Source: Nitrosomonas ureae
GTDB lineage: Bacteria; Pseudomonadota; Gammaproteobacteria; Burkholderiales; Nitrosomonadaceae
Reading direction: 5' to 3'
Length of the DNA: 64,000 bases
NCBI RefSeq assembly: GCF_900206265.1
Contig: NZ_LT907782.1
Location: 806,001 to 870,000 of the forward strand
Shown: piece by piece, positions 9,274 to 18,653 of the stretch
Layout: each line of letters starts with the position of its first letter
Position numbering within the stretch: the first letter of the stretch is position 1
Program-made: the position numbers and the translations under genes
The notes under the pieces: model-generated
Seen by the model: the letters and a program-made list of their open reading frames with translations, nothing else
Told to the model about the DNA's origin: nothing
The model's database searches: none

Positions 9274-10140
9274 TCATCGATTACGTTTGATCCAGGCACG
9301 ATCACGCACGAAGGTATTGGTTTGAAAATCCCACATGGCCTGATCAATTTCCTCCCGGGTATTCATCACAAACGGACCATGACGCGCAATCGGTTCATGA
9401 ATCGGCTTACCACTGACAACGATAAATCGTGCTCCTTCTTTTCCGGCAATAAAATCAAACGAATGATCATCAGTGTCGAAGATAACAAGGGAGTGTGACG
9501 GCACAATTTGCGCATTGAACTGCCCGCTTCCTTCAAATACATAAAGCAAGCTATTTTTTCCGGGTGGCAAACGATGTTGAAAATGCTTTCCGGGCCGTAC
9601 TTGTACGTCGAAATAAGTCACATCCGTAATGTTATCCATGATAGGTGCATGCGCATCAGCGAAGCGGCCAATCAAAACCTTCAACGTATAGTCCGGAGTC
9701 TCCACGACTGGAAAGGCTTCAGCAGAATATTCCTGATATTCGGGGGGATCCATCTTGTTGGCTGCAGGCAGGTTAATCCACAGCTGAAATCCGCGCAGCA
9801 GGCCATTTTCCTGCTGCGGCATTTCAGAATGGATAATACCGCTTGCGGCCTTCATCCATTGTGCAGAACCGGGTCGCAGATCACCGCTATTGCCCATATC
9901 ATCCTGATGCATCATATGGCCATCAATGATATACGTAAAAGTAGTGAATCCCCGATGGGGATGTGACGGAAACCCGGCAATGTAATCATCCGGATTATTG
10001 CTGCTGATATGATCCAGTAGCAGGAATGGATCGTAATCGCGCAGTACCGGCGTACCGATCGTCCGGTGCACGATAACTCCGGCACCTTCCGGAACTGCCA
10101 CTGCAGGAATGATGCGTGAAGAATTCATTATTGCGTCCAT
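9274..10140 (-). CDS. pirin family protein
   Basis: A 288-residue bicupin. The N-terminal cupin has the metal-site pattern DPFLLLDHI, then HPHRGFTTFTYIIDG, then GDLRPGSAQWMKAASGIIHSE, which is the pirin signature; FVMNTREEIDQAMWDF near the end is also typical. Bacterial pirins are Fe-binding cupins, some with quercetinase activity and some acting as redox-sensitive partners. The ATG at 10140 has AAGGAG just upstream, so the longer frame from 10194 is rejected. It is the first gene of a pirin-doxX operon divergent from a LysR-type regulator. Confidence 0.9.
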   Translation of the reverse strand: MDAIMNSSRIIPAVAVPEGAGVIVHRTIGTPVLRDYDPFLLLDHISSNNPDDYIAGFPSHPHRGFTTFTYIIDGHMMHQDDMGNSGDLRPGSAQWMKAASGIIHSEMPQQENGLLRGFQLWINLPAANKMDPPEYQEYSAEAFPVVETPDYTLKVLIGRFADAHAPIMDNITDVTYFDVQVRPGKHFQHRLPPGKNSLLYVFEGSGQFNAQIVPSHSLVIFDTDDHSFDFIAGKEGARFIVVSGKPIHEPIARHGPFVMNTREEIDQAMWDFQTNTFVRDRAWIKRNR

Positions 10141-10213
10141 TATTTCTCCTTTGCAGTAAAAATTATTATGTTGTAGTTCAGGAAGTATTATCATGGTTGC
10201 TATAATAAGAATA

Positions 10214-10239
10214 AACAGTAATTCTATAAATATACTGTT
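10214..10239. promoter_or_regulatory. LysR-type operator candidate between pirin and lysR
   Basis: AACAGTA (10214-10220) and TACTGTT (10233-10239) form a perfect 7-bp inverted repeat separated by 12 AT-rich bases. It lies in the 125-base gap between the divergent pirin gene and the LysR-family gene, about 27 bases upstream of the regulator's start. This is the usual place and form of a LysR-family binding site. No binding data can be read from sequence. Confidence 0.6.
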
Positions 10240-10265
10240 CTCATATAAGCAACAATAAGACTAAA

Positions 10266-11189
10266 ATGGATCGATTTGAAAATATGAATGCATTTGTGCG
10301 TGTCGTTGAAGCCGGCAGTATCAGCGGCGCTGCGGATCGCATGGATGTGGCAAAGTCAGTGGTTAGCCGGCGTTTGAAAGAGCTTGAAGCGCACCTCGGC
10401 GTGGAGTTATTCCATCGTACAACGAGGCAGATGAATTTGACCGACAGTGGACGCGCCTTTTATCAACAATCGGTACGCATTCTTGCCGATATCCTCGAGG
10501 CAGAACATGCCACTTCGCAATTTCACGGCGCCCTAAAAGGCAACTTGAAAGTGGCTGTGCCGCTGAGTTTTGGTCTGATGCACCTGGGACCCGCTATCAG
10601 TGAATTTTTGCAGGCTCATCCGGAAATCACATTTGACCTGGATTTTAATGATCGTCAAGTGGATATATTGACTGAAGGCTTCGATCTGGCAATTCGTATC
10701 GCCAGCCTGCCGGATTCCAGTTTGATTGCCCGCCGTCTCGCCTCTATTCAAGCCATTATGTGTGCGAGCCCTTCATATCTTGCACGCATGGGGGAACCCC
10801 AATCGCCGGAAGAACTTATCCATCATCGATGTTTGGCTTACAACTTGATCAGTAATTTTGAAAACTGGAATTTGTACAATACCGAAGGTCAGTTGATCAG
10901 AATAAAAATAGTACCTTATTTAAAAGCCAGTAATGGCGAATTTCTTCGCGATGCCGCCGTAGCGGGATCGGGTATCATACTGATGCCGACATTTATCGTA
11001 TATAAGGAAATCGAACGCGGCGCTTTGATACCGTTACTGACTCAGTACACATCCTCACAGCTCTCTACCTATGCCCTATACCCACAAACCCGTCACCTTT
11101 CCCAGCGTGTGCGGGCATTTGTCGATTTTCTGATTCAGCGATTCGAGGGAGCGCCTTATTGGGATTCATGCCTGCAAAACAAGAAGTAA
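10266..11189 (+). CDS. LysR-family transcriptional regulator
   Basis: A 307-residue regulator. The N-terminal winged helix-turn-helix spans about residues 1-60 (MNAFVRVVEAGSISGAADR, then SVVSRRLKELEAHLGVELF, then RTTRQMNLTDSG). The effector domain follows, with IASLPDSSLIARRLA and LQNK at the end. The sequence resembles the AaeR/DsdC-like subgroup that often sits beside pirin genes. Divergent arrangement and the palindrome at 10214-10239 suggest that it controls the pirin-doxX operon and itself. The inducer is unknown. The upstream Shine-Dalgarno sequence is weak. Confidence 0.9.
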   Translation: MDRFENMNAFVRVVEAGSISGAADRMDVAKSVVSRRLKELEAHLGVELFHRTTRQMNLTDSGRAFYQQSVRILADILEAEHATSQFHGALKGNLKVAVPLSFGLMHLGPAISEFLQAHPEITFDLDFNDRQVDILTEGFDLAIRIASLPDSSLIARRLASIQAIMCASPSYLARMGEPQSPEELIHHRCLAYNLISNFENWNLYNTEGQLIRIKIVPYLKASNGEFLRDAAVAGSGIILMPTFIVYKEIERGALIPLLTQYTSSQLSTYALYPQTRHLSQRVRAFVDFLIQRFEGAPYWDSCLQNKK

Positions 11190-11480
11190 AGTATGTTGAT
11201 CTTATCGCAACCCAAAGTTTCACAAATTGAATAATCGGTCAGCGCAAACAATCGATGGATGTCTGGAAATTATAGTTGCCTGGGAATAAAATTATAAATG
11301 GGAGATTTTATTTAAGTTTCGTATGAGATTTTATCAACGTAATTCAACCTCTATCAATGGGTTAACCGAATTTCCCTGTATTTATGAAATAGCAGCCATA
11401 GAAGTTATTTGACGTTTAATTTCGTTACTGGCTGTCAAATTTATCAGGCATGTACTTGAATGGTTAATAGGAGAATTCTC

Positions 11481-13082
11481 ATGGCCAGCGTAAATTATCA
11501 AAGACGGCAATTTCTGCAATATGCCGCGTTAGGCGCAATAACCGCCGCAATGCCCGGCTTCTCGCTGGCTGAAATCCGCTCAGCCGGAAAAACCGCCAAT
11601 AGTGCTTTCAAGGCCGATGTTGAAATTGCACTCACGGCACAAGCGACTGATATGCCAATTCTTCCCGGTGCCCGTACGCATGTTTTAACATACAACGGAA
11701 AAGTGCTCAACGGTCCGCAAACCGCACTAAGAGATCTACCAGGTTATTTGGGTCCGATCCTGAATTTCGAGCGCGGGCAGAAAGTCCGGATATATTTCCA
11801 TAACCAATTACCGGAGCCTTGCATTACCCATTGGCATGGCATGCACGTGCCGCAGGTGATGGATGGTCATCCGATGTACGCCATCGATCAAGGTGAGCAG
11901 TATATTTACGAATTCGAAGTAGACAATCCAGCAGGTACCAACTGGTACCATGCACATACTCACGAATTGACCGCCACGCAGGTTTACCAAGGCTTGGGCG
12001 GGTTGATTACCGTAACCGATGAGGCGGAACGAAAACTGGAATTGCCCGGTGGAGAATATGATTTGCCTTTGATCATTCAGGATCGCAGTTTTACACAGGG
12101 TAACCAGCTACGCTATATATTGGGTATGCATCAGCGCATGCAAGGGTTTTTGGGCGATACCATTCTGCTCAATGGCCAGAAAGACAACGTGATTCCGGTT
12201 AAGACCAGAGCTTACCGACTGAGAATTTTAAATGCATCGAATGCCAGAATTTATAAACTGGGATGGAATGATGGTACACCGCTGACAGCAATCGGTACCG
12301 ATGGCGGATTACTGCCAAAACCTGAAACATTTCCTTATATCATGCTTGCGCCCGCTGAGCGGGTAGAATTATGGGTTGATTTCAGCGGCCGCAAAGTGGG
12401 TTCGGAGCTAATATTGCAAAGCTTACCGTATCAAATCCCCTCATCCCATATGGGAGGAATGGGTGGCAGAGGCAGAATGGGCATGATGGGGCAGGCAGGG
12501 CAGCATGAAGCGCTTTCGATTGCATCTTTCAAAATCACTGAGCGCATAAGCGATTCACCCCGATTACCGGAGCGATTAATCCCGATGCAACGCTGGACGA
12601 CGTCCCATGTAACTCAGCCGGATAAAACCGTACCCATCGCAATCGGCATGCGTCATATGTCGTTTCAGTTGAATGGTAGAACGTTTGAAATGGAAAACTA
12701 TCAGGACATAGAAAAAATTCCTGTCAATAGCTTACAAAAAATCAGGATATTTCACGAATCCGGTATGGGGATGGGAAGAATGGGCGGCGGCATGCGCGGT
12801 GGTGGCATGGGCATGATGATGTCTCAACCTCATCCGATTCACATTCACGGCCAACAATTTCAAATCGTATCGCGCACTCCAACCAATCCACAAAGCGACG
12901 CATACAACACCGTTAAAGACGGGTTTATCAATAGCGGTTGGAAGGACACCGTGCTGGTATTGCCAGGGGAAGAAATAGAAATTATTAAGCCATTCCAGGA
13001 TCATACTGGTTTGTTTCTCTATCACTGCCATAATCTTGAGCATGAAGATATGGGAATGATGCGTAATTTTTGGGTGGGATGA
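11481..13082 (+). CDS. Tat-exported multicopper oxidase (CueO-like)
   Basis: A 533-residue protein. The N-terminus has a twin-arginine motif (RRQFLQYAAL) and a signal ending near GFSLAE. All four copper-binding blocks are visible: HWHGMHVP, WYHAHTHE, HPIHIHGQQF and HCHNLEHEDMGMM. Two Met/Gly-rich segments (around residues 328-342 and 428-448) resemble the cuprous-ion-binding Met-rich region of CueO. It probably oxidises Cu(I) or phenolic and metal substrates in the periplasm. The ATG at 11481 is preceded by AGGAGA; the frame from 11460 adds a short leader and is less likely. A 7-bp dyad, atttgac/gtcaaat, spans 11407-11440 upstream. No partner genes are adjacent. Confidence 0.88.
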   Translation: MASVNYQRRQFLQYAALGAITAAMPGFSLAEIRSAGKTANSAFKADVEIALTAQATDMPILPGARTHVLTYNGKVLNGPQTALRDLPGYLGPILNFERGQKVRIYFHNQLPEPCITHWHGMHVPQVMDGHPMYAIDQGEQYIYEFEVDNPAGTNWYHAHTHELTATQVYQGLGGLITVTDEAERKLELPGGEYDLPLIIQDRSFTQGNQLRYILGMHQRMQGFLGDTILLNGQKDNVIPVKTRAYRLRILNASNARIYKLGWNDGTPLTAIGTDGGLLPKPETFPYIMLAPAERVELWVDFSGRKVGSELILQSLPYQIPSSHMGGMGGRGRMGMMGQAGQHEALSIASFKITERISDSPRLPERLIPMQRWTTSHVTQPDKTVPIAIGMRHMSFQLNGRTFEMENYQDIEKIPVNSLQKIRIFHESGMGMGRMGGGMRGGGMGMMMSQPHPIHIHGQQFQIVSRTPTNPQSDAYNTVKDGFINSGWKDTVLVLPGEEIEIIKPFQDHTGLFLYHCHNLEHEDMGMMRNFWVG

Positions 13083-13206
13083 TGTGATCTGCTATAAGAA
13101 ACCATGCGCACGCTATCATTCGCTTAATGATAATCGAAAGTTGTTATCATTAAATTCGTTTCTTCTTGGTTATACTACCTAATTACATTAACTAAAAAAT
13201 AAAACT

Positions 13207-14597
13207 ATGCCTACGCGAAGATCTTTCATTAAACGCTCTATTTTGGGATTGCTAGCTGGTACAGTTTCGATGAATATAAAGTCGCAGGCTGTTGATAGGC
13301 CTAATATTATTCTCATTCCAACGGATCAACATTACGCCAACGCTATGTCCTGCGCCGGAAATATCAATGTTTCAACACCTGCGATTGACTTTATCGCTGC
13401 CAATGGCGTCAGGTTTGTAAAATCGTATTGTGCGTTTCCATTATCACACCATCAAGTGCGGCTTTGATTGCATCACGTATGCCTTATGAACTCGGTGTAT
13501 CAAGTAATGATCAAGGAATACCGGAAGATATTGAAATACTAGGAGAAACCTTCCAAAATGTCGGTTATTAGACATTCTGGTCGGGGAAATGGCATGTTCC
13601 GATTGAAATCCCCGAACCTGGAAGTAACGATGTTAGAGGTTTTGACGTTTTGCCTTACGATGATCCATTTTATAATGGGAACATCGCTGAATTGGACATA
13701 AATTCAGTAAAGTCTGCCATCAAGTTTTTAAGAGAAAAACCTATCAACCCCTTTCTGCTTTCAATTTCTTTTAATAATCCACATGATATTACCCATGTTA
13801 ATGAGAAAACCATAAATGAGTTTGGAATTCCCACTAATCCCATTCTGCTGCCTCATTTGGCAAGCAATTTTTATGCACCGGACCTGGAGTTTGGTCAAGC
13901 TAGTGGCAGTACAACTCCCCCCGCTTTAAATTCCAACATAGGATGGAGCAATTTAAATTTTCGCCGGCATTCCTATCAATACTATCGATTCATTGAAACT
14001 GTTGATAATCAAATTGGAGAGATTCTTGAAGGGATTAAGTTAGCTGGATTAGAAAGTAACACATACCTGATCTTTACAGGTGATCATGGTGAAATGAATG
14101 GATCTCACCGTCGGATAAGAGAATTCTCAATGTACAACGAAGCATTGTCCGTTCCTTTTATCATAAAAGGCCCTGGGATTCCGGGAGGTGTTGTTAATCG
14201 GAAGCATTTGATTTCTGCGCTGGATCTCTATCCAACATTATGCGATGCTGCAGGAATTACAACGCCTCAAGGTTTGCGTGGGAAGAGTGCGCTGAAAGTT
14301 CTAAGAAATTTTAATACTCCCTTGAGAAAATATGCTTTTGCTCAAATTGGAAACTTTTTCAGCCGAGTAGCTGTAAGTACTCGCTATAAGTATGCTCTTT
14401 TCCTCAAGACGCATACTGCATATGATATTCCTATCCGAGAAGCTTTTTTTGATATGGAAGCTGACTCTGGAGAAACCAAAAATTTAATCAATAACCTCGC
14501 TCTCAAACCAATAATTGATAATCACCGTAACGCATTAAACAATTGGATGATTCATACTAACGATCCATTTGTGACTCAAGCTGTTGTTGTAGATTAA
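13207..14597 (+). pseudogene. Tat-type sulfatase, disrupted by a frameshift and an in-frame stop
   Basis: Translation from 13207 gives a twin-arginine signal (RRSFIKRSILGLL) and a sulfatase N-terminus (PNIILIPTDQHYANAMSC). The frame is lost at about 13443-13455, precisely where the C/S-x-P-S-R formylglycine motif should be; the shifted frame continues as PSSAALIASRMPYELG. That frame meets TAG at 13569-13571 inside GY-stop-TFWSGKWHVP. From about 13572 to 14597 it is open and carries SISFNNPHD and FTGDHGEMNGSHRR, the usual alkaline-phosphatase-superfamily metal-site blocks. A translated fragment from 13650 could not be active without the catalytic residue. The gene was probably functional until recently. 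A hairpin at 14670-14702 follows. Confidence 0.85.
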
Positions 14598-14669
14598 GTT
14601 TTAATATTGTAATAATCAACTAATTCGCAATAATGCAACACCTTGGATTCTAGCCATCGCGTTTGGCTG

Positions 14670-14702
14670 CCAAAGGTTCTCTACAACGTAGCGAACCTTT
14701 GG
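14670..14702. terminator. inverted repeat downstream of the sulfatase pseudogene
   Basis: ccaaaggttc (14670-14679) and gaacctttgg (14693-14702) form a perfect 10-bp stem with a 13-base loop, 73 bases past the sulfatase stop and before the convergent gene at 14807. No T-tract follows, so this is a structural call only. Confidence 0.4.
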
Positions 14703-14806
14703 TAATCTACAAAATTATTAACTTTAAAATAATCTCATATTTTCAATGAGTTTTGGATGGCATCCATGAATCCGATAAAGAGCTCCGCCGCCAGCAGCGA
14801 GGTTTC

Positions 14807-15178
14807 TTATTCTTGCGAGCTGGTTGTTACATCGAACGGTTTTAGTGAGTATTCAACATCCTTCATATACCAATTAGGGAAACAAGTCTGTGTTCCCGGG
14901 GATTCCCTGGGAGAAAATATGGAACGATACCAAATGGGTTGACCTGTTTCTGCCTGTCTGATTTTTATATGACGCAATGAATCAAATTCAATTATTAAAT
15001 AATGAGTTGATTCATTATTATCAATATATTCCAAAACATGCTCATCAGAGGCAAAGTCAGTTACTTTTAGAACCGGCGATTCGGTTCCAAGAATATTCTT
15101 CACGATGAATCCATCTTCAGACATCGTCATTTCTTGAAGTTGTTCTTTAGTTCCGGTCCATGCTTTCCAGTCAGCCAT
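14807..15178 (-). CDS. hypothetical protein, 123 residues
   Basis: A 123-residue soluble protein starting MADWKAWTGTKEQLQEM. A strong GGGAGG lies 7 bases upstream of the ATG, which supports it as a real gene. It is acidic in the middle (DFASDEHVLEYIDNNES), has no signal peptide or membrane segment, and shows no motif that I recognise. It sits alone in a decayed, gene-poor region together with other small orphan genes, which suggests accessory DNA. A remnant beginning MADNRKSMAAADF on the same strand near 15500 starts in a similar way but is too short to prove a relationship. Confidence 0.6.
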   Translation of the reverse strand: MADWKAWTGTKEQLQEMTMSEDGFIVKNILGTESPVLKVTDFASDEHVLEYIDNNESTHYLIIEFDSLRHIKIRQAETGQPIWYRSIFSPRESPGTQTCFPNWYMKDVEYSLKPFDVTTSSQE

Positions 15179-15770
15179 TAAATAACCTCCCTACATTTAA
15201 CACATTATTTTTCAAATAAGAATATCGTAATATCATTTAGGTACCTAATCGAGCACAGTGTTGATACCATCACTTTTCCACATCTGTTAAATGAACGCGG
15301 TAGTTTTTTCACAGTTACAAGACTTTTGGATTCGAGTTTATTTAAAACTTTTTCCTACCGACTCCCAGCCTTCTATAAACTCTACAACTGTTGCACCTTC
15401 ACCAGCACTTAATAGGTGCTTCAAGAATTGTTGATAGATATCAATATAACCCAATGGTTTTATTTATCTGTTAAATTCCATACAATTTTGATAAATTAGA
15501 AATCAGCTGCTGCCATGCTTTTTCTGTTATCAGCCATTAAATTTCCACCCGCATTAATTGTCATTAATTGTGTGCGTGCGGGGACAATTCCGTTGCCCTT
15601 GCTTGACACCCGTTCCTGTGCGCACACTACTTGTTTAATCCCTCTAGAATAAAATATTAGAGGTTTCTTCACATTTTTGGTCTGGGTTTCAGTTAACGAA
15701 TTTGCAGTCTTTGAACCTGACCCCTATCCAAATGCCTGAGTTTCGTATTCATAACCTGAAAAAGCCGCTT
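15179..15770. other. gene-poor decayed region
   Basis: About 590 bases with no intact gene. On the minus strand, bases 15338-15455 read as a coherent C-terminus (IYQQFLKHLLSAGEGATVVE, ending VGKSFK) preceded by a stop, so this is probably the tail of a lost gene. Bases near 15567-15640 include a long-range dyad (gtgtgcg and cgcacac). A string near 15705-15726 (gtctttgaacctgacccct) resembles the motif often seen flanking IS200-like/RAYT transposases; that resemblance is from memory and unverified. Confidence 0.4.
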
Positions 15771-15965
15771 TCATTTCCTGGTTAACTCCTTCCAAACTTC
15801 TTCTGTATAGGGTGTCCATTCATAAGCATTCATAATGGCTGATCTACACATTCTGCTGATCATGTAACTTGGCAGAATGTAATAAGTCCCTTGATCTGAA
15901 ACAATTATGTCTGAATCATCATCCTGCGGCATCTGTTCTTTGCATTTGATCCAGTTAATGTGCAT
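15771..15965 (-). CDS. small DUF551-like protein
   Basis: A 64-residue protein starting MHINWIKCKEQMP with DIIVSDQGTYYILP and a C-terminal YEWTPYTEEVW. The pattern W-I-x4-5-P near the start and a W-x-P near the end recalls DUF551, a small domain common in phage and accessory DNA. The upstream Shine-Dalgarno sequence is weak. It directly follows a broken small gene on the same strand (15990-16214). Coding status is moderately supported by its coherent sequence; the function is unknown. Confidence 0.45.
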   Translation of the reverse strand: MHINWIKCKEQMPQDDDSDIIVSDQGTYYILPSYMISRMCRSAIMNAYEWTPYTEEVWKELTRK

Positions 15966-15989
15966 GATCGTTTTTCATTTCGGTTAGGC

Positions 15990-16214
15990 TTAGAAAAACT
16001 CGACCGCAATCGACCGACGTTTGGAAGAGGTAAGTTGCTCAAACTTTCCTTTCACCTTTTCCATCACTTTGAGCTGATTTTATACATACTGACGAATATC
16101 TTCCTCGTATAGTTTCAACAAAATAGATTTGTGTCCACAGCTTTCCCCAAAAAATACTTTCTCTTTATCTTTGGGGAAATACGGAAAAATTCTTGAGCTG
16201 ATATATTTTTTCAT
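15990..16214 (-). pseudogene. small hypothetical gene with an in-frame stop
   Basis: Reading from the ATG at 16214 gives 44 residues (MKKYISSRIFPYFPKDKEK to EEDIRQYV), then TAA at 16080-16082, then 29 more codons in the same frame (NQLKVMEKVKGKFEQLTSS to AVEFF) ending at 15990. The charge pattern and codon use run smoothly across the stop, so it may be one gene with a nonsense mutation. Alternatively these are two chance short ORFs. No family was recognised. Confidence 0.35.
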
Positions 16215-16619
16215 TTTTTAACTTGCATAACATGTATTGACTGAACCCTCAAATCCGCTCTCTCCATCCTTTAACTAAAATCTATTGAGATTGAAGCACT
16301 AGCTCCACAATTTCTATAGACGGGCCGTCTCGAAAGTAAGCCTCCGAGATTTTCGTTAAGCTGCTAAGTCACTCTCTTTTCTCACGCTCTGAGGATGTTT
16401 TAGCGAAAAAAGAACCTTGGTCCACCATTCAGCTAAACTCCCGTTAGAAAAAGTACAGTATCTTATGGATTCTACAAGGAAAAATAGAAGTTAAAGAATT
16501 GGTAATAACTGAAAGCCGGCGCAGAATGACAATCCTTCAGAGATTTCAAGCATGCTCAAACACCAAGGTAGTATCTGTCAGAACTCATTGACTTCACTGA
16601 TCCAGACATCCCATCGTTA
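16215..16619. other. gene-free stretch upstream of the DUF551 region and downstream of the radical SAM gene
   Basis: About 400 bases with no coding frame that I can support on either strand. It holds a small palindrome, agacgggccgtct, at about 16318-16330. No clear terminator was found after the radical SAM stop at 16620. Confidence 0.4.
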
Positions 16620-17564
16620 TCATTTCATCTCACTGCATGAAGCACCAAACCGGAAACAACTGTAGCAGCGATGATGCTTCATACTGATCGGTTCTTGCAG
16701 ACTCTCAGTCAATGTTTTCCCCAATGCATAATCGGCATCATCATCAACCAGCGTACACGCATAGACCTTGCATTCACCGGCATTTTTTACCACCATACGG
16801 CTGAAAGCGCACATGAATTCACGTCGGGTCGATTCGGTCTGATAATCCACCATGCAACTTTGCGTAATCTGAGGAGCAGGAACTGTGGTATTGGGGGGAT
16901 AGAATTCAGGAAATTCAATTCGCGGCAAATCTTCCGGCAAGCCCGCACCGCGAAATACCTCGGAAAAACAGTTGGCCACTTTACTTGCCGGCAAACCGGA
17001 AATTTTCTGATTAGCCACGGATACACTGAATCCCCTATCGCTCAAAGCACATAACCCGTCCAATGCCATCGAAAACATTCCTTCACCACGGCCTTTATCA
17101 TGTTCATGCGCCATAAAATGATCTAAACTAACCCGGAAATGCGCAGCATGGGAATGCTCACGCAATGATTCCAATTGCGGTAAACGCTTAATCAGTGGTT
17201 CCGTAGCGTTGGTCAATACCATGCAAGGGCGATACTGTAATGCATAATCAAGTATGTGCACTATGTCTTTATTAATGAACGGCTCCCCTCCGGTAAAGGA
17301 AAATTGCTTAACACCCAAAGCTACCGCTTCGTCAATAAACGGTTTAACATCATCGAAACGCATAAGCTGCAAACGATCATCACCCGGTTTTGATCCTTCC
17401 AGGCAAAAAGGGCAAGCCAGATTACATGCGGTACCGGTATGAAACCATAGTTCCTCTAAAGCATGGGAACGGATAAAGCCACGCGGCTTATCATCGTGGG
17501 TGACGTACCATAACTTGGAACGGGGATGGCGCTTTTCGGATGCGGATAAGACGGTAGCATTCAT
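16620..17564 (-). CDS. radical SAM protein of the ArsM-linked operon
   Basis: About 314 residues. The radical SAM cluster motif CxxxCxxC is CNLACPFC, followed by LEGSKPGDD; FSFTGGEPFINKD is the SAM-binding GGEP block. The C-terminus has a Cys-rich end (CYSCFRFGASC) that could bind an auxiliary cluster. The start at ATG 17564 lies 2 bases after the arsM stop; a GTG at 17576 would overlap it. It is the last gene of a four-gene operon with arsM and two glycosyltransferase-like genes. In such clusters the radical SAM enzyme is expected to attach a 5'-deoxyadenosyl or similar group to methylated arsenic. It does not look like the typical ArsS with DUF3641, so its reaction is open. Confidence 0.8.
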   Translation of the reverse strand: MNATVLSASEKRHPRSKLWYVTHDDKPRGFIRSHALEELWFHTGTACNLACPFCLEGSKPGDDRLQLMRFDDVKPFIDEAVALGVKQFSFTGGEPFINKDIVHILDYALQYRPCMVLTNATEPLIKRLPQLESLREHSHAAHFRVSLDHFMAHEHDKGRGEGMFSMALDGLCALSDRGFSVSVANQKISGLPASKVANCFSEVFRGAGLPEDLPRIEFPEFYPPNTTVPAPQITQSCMVDYQTESTRREFMCAFSRMVVKNAGECKVYACTLVDDDADYALGKTLTESLQEPISMKHHRCYSCFRFGASCSEMK

Positions 17565-17566
17565 GT

Positions 17567-18613
17567 TCAACAGCACCCGCTGATCTGCTCACCAGTAGTT
17601 GCATCAGCAAACGGAATGCCCATGCCACAACCTGGAAAAATACCGAAGTGCCGGTCAAAGTTGCCATAAAAATCGAAATGCTCCCTGAATCGCGTGTCAT
17701 GCAGCATGCGCCAGGTATTGCCACATACTGGAAACTGCTTAGCTGTTTCAATGAAATGATGCTTATCCAACCGGAAAGCATGAGGGTAATGAGGAATCGT
17801 GCCTCGATATACCACCGCTTGCCCATGATCCTCACAAGCCGGTTCCAGATCGTGCAATTTGAACAGTCTATATGTTGCGGAATAAAAACGAATATTACCG
17901 ATCTTTTCTGATAATTCAGGATTATTAATGCCAATTGATCGATCATCGATCAAACGCGGATCGGAAAAGCCATTCTTGCGTGCCAATTGCAAAAAGTCAT
18001 TCCAATAGAGTGCCCCGCTCAAGCATTCGCCATACAACACCGGATCATGCACCAATGCCGATGGGATACGGCGATCGCTGTAAACATCGGAAAAATACAA
18101 TTCACCCCCAGGCTTCAACACGCGAAAGGCTTCACGTAATACTGCCGCCTTATCCGGCGCCAGATTAATAACGCAATTCGATACGATCAAATCCATGCTG
18201 GCATCCGCCAACTCAAGTTCGTGCAATCGTTCGATATACCCTTGCAGGAAGCACACATTGCTGCGTTTGTAACCAAAGGCTTTCTGATGATATTTTTCAT
18301 GCTGACGTGCAACCGTCAATTGCTCCTCCGTCATATCCACGCCGACAATTCGTCCTTTCTCTCCGACCAACTGCGCCAGCACATATACATCCCTTCCTGC
18401 ACCGCACCCCAAATCCAGAATGGCTAATCCCTCCAGTAATTCAGGCAGCACCAAGCCGCAGCCATAATAGCGTGCTCGCACTTCTGCATGCACCCGGTTC
18501 AACAGTGGCTTTACAAAATACGGCAGCCCGGCATCAGTGCAACATGCATTCGTCAATAAATCCTGAGTACCCGTGAGCGTTTCGCCATAATATTTTTGCA
18601 CGCTCTCTTGCAT
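17567..18613 (-). CDS. arsM: arsenite methyltransferase ArsM-like
   Basis: A 348-residue SAM methyltransferase. The SAM site is AILDLGCGAGRDVYVLAQLVG with VGVDMTEEQL. The ArsM-specific blocks SNCVINLAPDKAAVLREAF, GGELYFSDVYSDRR and LYGECLSGALYWNDF are visible. Cysteines occur at the positions used for As(III) binding (NACC near residue 24, NCVIN and GECL). ArsM methylates trivalent arsenic stepwise. The C-terminal extension ends in GCC. The ATG at 18613 has GGGGGAA at a good distance; an ATG at 18628 lies within the same leader. It follows the glycosyltransferase gene by 40 bases. No arsR or arsC was seen nearby, so biosynthesis rather than simple resistance is suggested. Confidence 0.85.
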   Translation of the reverse strand: MQESVQKYYGETLTGTQDLLTNACCTDAGLPYFVKPLLNRVHAEVRARYYGCGLVLPELLEGLAILDLGCGAGRDVYVLAQLVGEKGRIVGVDMTEEQLTVARQHEKYHQKAFGYKRSNVCFLQGYIERLHELELADASMDLIVSNCVINLAPDKAAVLREAFRVLKPGGELYFSDVYSDRRIPSALVHDPVLYGECLSGALYWNDFLQLARKNGFSDPRLIDDRSIGINNPELSEKIGNIRFYSATYRLFKLHDLEPACEDHGQAVVYRGTIPHYPHAFRLDKHHFIETAKQFPVCGNTWRMLHDTRFREHFDFYGNFDRHFGIFPGCGMGIPFADATTGEQISGCC

Positions 18614-18653
18614 GATATTCCCCCGCATTGAATGATTTGTATCATTATGTCAT

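Noticed and set aside
13207..14597. Idea that the FGE-like domains of the two EgtB proteins activate the sulfatase
   Set aside because: Both have the DinB_2 plus FGE layout and iron-binding histidines of EgtB, sit with egtD, and the sulfatase gene is broken at the motif to be modified.
14757..14942. A 61-residue plus-strand ORF
   Set aside because: It lies opposite the end of the 123-residue minus-strand gene with a strong ribosome site, and its own sequence shows no family pattern.
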